Of a stretch of 5,358 bases of DNA, positions 5,163 through 5,358 are shown in pieces (position 1 is the stretch's first letter; every line of letters begins with the position of its first letter). The position numbers and the translations under genes were made by a program. Below the pieces are notes generated by a model. It made no database searches, was not told where the DNA came from, and saw nothing but the letters and a program-made list of their open reading frames with translations. The DNA lies in contig JACPGA010000104.1 in assembly GCA_016182705.1 (NCBI GenBank), positions 1 through 5,358 on the forward strand, written 5' to 3'. The stretch comes from Deltaproteobacteria bacterium. GTDB lineage: Bacteria > Desulfobacterota > GWC2-55-46.

Positions 5163-5358
5163 ATGAAGAGCACGAAATTAATAACGGGCATCAGAATCCT
5201 GCTGATAGGCATTATGGCCGGAGGGGCCATTGTCTGGCTTGTCGGCGGGGAGCGCACTGCTGAGCAGAAACAGGCCCTGGAGGCCGAACGCAAAGTCCTG
5301 TTCTACAGGAACCCGATGAACCCGGAAGTGACGTCCCCGGTGCCAATGAAAGACCAGA
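5163..5358 (+). CDS. RND efflux periplasmic adaptor (CusB-like), N-terminal part
   Basis: The first 65 codons of a gene running off the right edge. A basic start and one hydrophobic span (about 9-28, uncleaved anchor or signal) precede a linker and the motif FYRNPMNPEVTSPVPMKD (47-64). This is the N-terminal heavy-metal-binding segment found before the membrane-fusion domains of CusB-type adaptors; in E. coli CusB methionines there bind Cu(I)/Ag(I). The Cys/His version (YxCPMHP...CxxCGM) seen in many homologues is replaced here by Asn and Met, resembling the Met-only CusB site. The start ATG lies 6 bp after the channel stop, with AAAAGGA (5146-5152) as ribosome site, so it is cotranscribed with the channel. 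A large inner-membrane RND pump gene (CusA/CzcA type) is expected just downstream but lies outside the window. Confidence 0.85.
   Translation, partial: MKSTKLITGIRILLIGIMAGGAIVWLVGGERTAEQKQALEAERKVLFYRNPMNPEVTSPVPMKDQ

Noticed and set aside
1..5358. CRISPR arrays, tRNA or rRNA genes, insertion-sequence transposases
   Set aside because: No regularly spaced repeats, cloverleaf-like genes, rRNA segments or transposase motifs were seen; the only repeat-like element is the one at 173-295.

Overview
The window comes from a moderately GC-rich Gram-negative bacterium. An outer-membrane TolC-family channel and a periplasmic adaptor show the double membrane. The tmk-holB-PSP1 gene order, frequent ATA (Ile) and AGG (Arg) codons, and an interspersed repeat with CAGGCTGCT-type ends together suggest a deltaproteobacterial (Desulfobacterota-like) or similar lineage. 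This placement is an inference from style, not a search.

Left half (1-1993, all minus strand): a housekeeping operon read right to left. It holds thymidylate kinase (tmk, TTG start), DNA polymerase III delta' (holB), then a 186-bp gap containing a 123-bp interspersed repeat with imperfect terminal inverted repeats, and finally the first 47 codons of a PSP1-domain (RicT/YaaT-like) protein that runs off the left edge.

Middle (1994-2120): a divergent intergenic region with a plausible sigma70-type promoter in each direction. The rightward promoter has a 17-bp imperfect dyad (2074-2090) filling exactly the space between its -35 and -10 boxes.

Right half (2121-5358, all plus strand): a regulated efflux locus. 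It encodes a BlaI/MecI/CopY-family repressor, an overlapping M56 (BlaR1-like) membrane metalloprotease whose C-terminal sensor is only a short Cys/His-rich tail, a small secreted Met-containing protein, a TolC-family outer-membrane channel, and the N-terminus of a CusB-like RND adaptor with a Met-type metal-binding motif. A second 17-bp dyad matching the first at 13 of 17 positions lies just before the small secreted protein gene (3455-3471).

The working model is a BlaI/BlaR1-type switch rewired to heavy metal, probably Cu(I)/Ag(I). The M56 protease would sense periplasmic metal through its Cys/His tail and trigger loss of the repressor from both dyads, switching on its own operon and the efflux operon. 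The architecture and paired dyads are seen directly. The metal identity and signalling mechanism are inferred.
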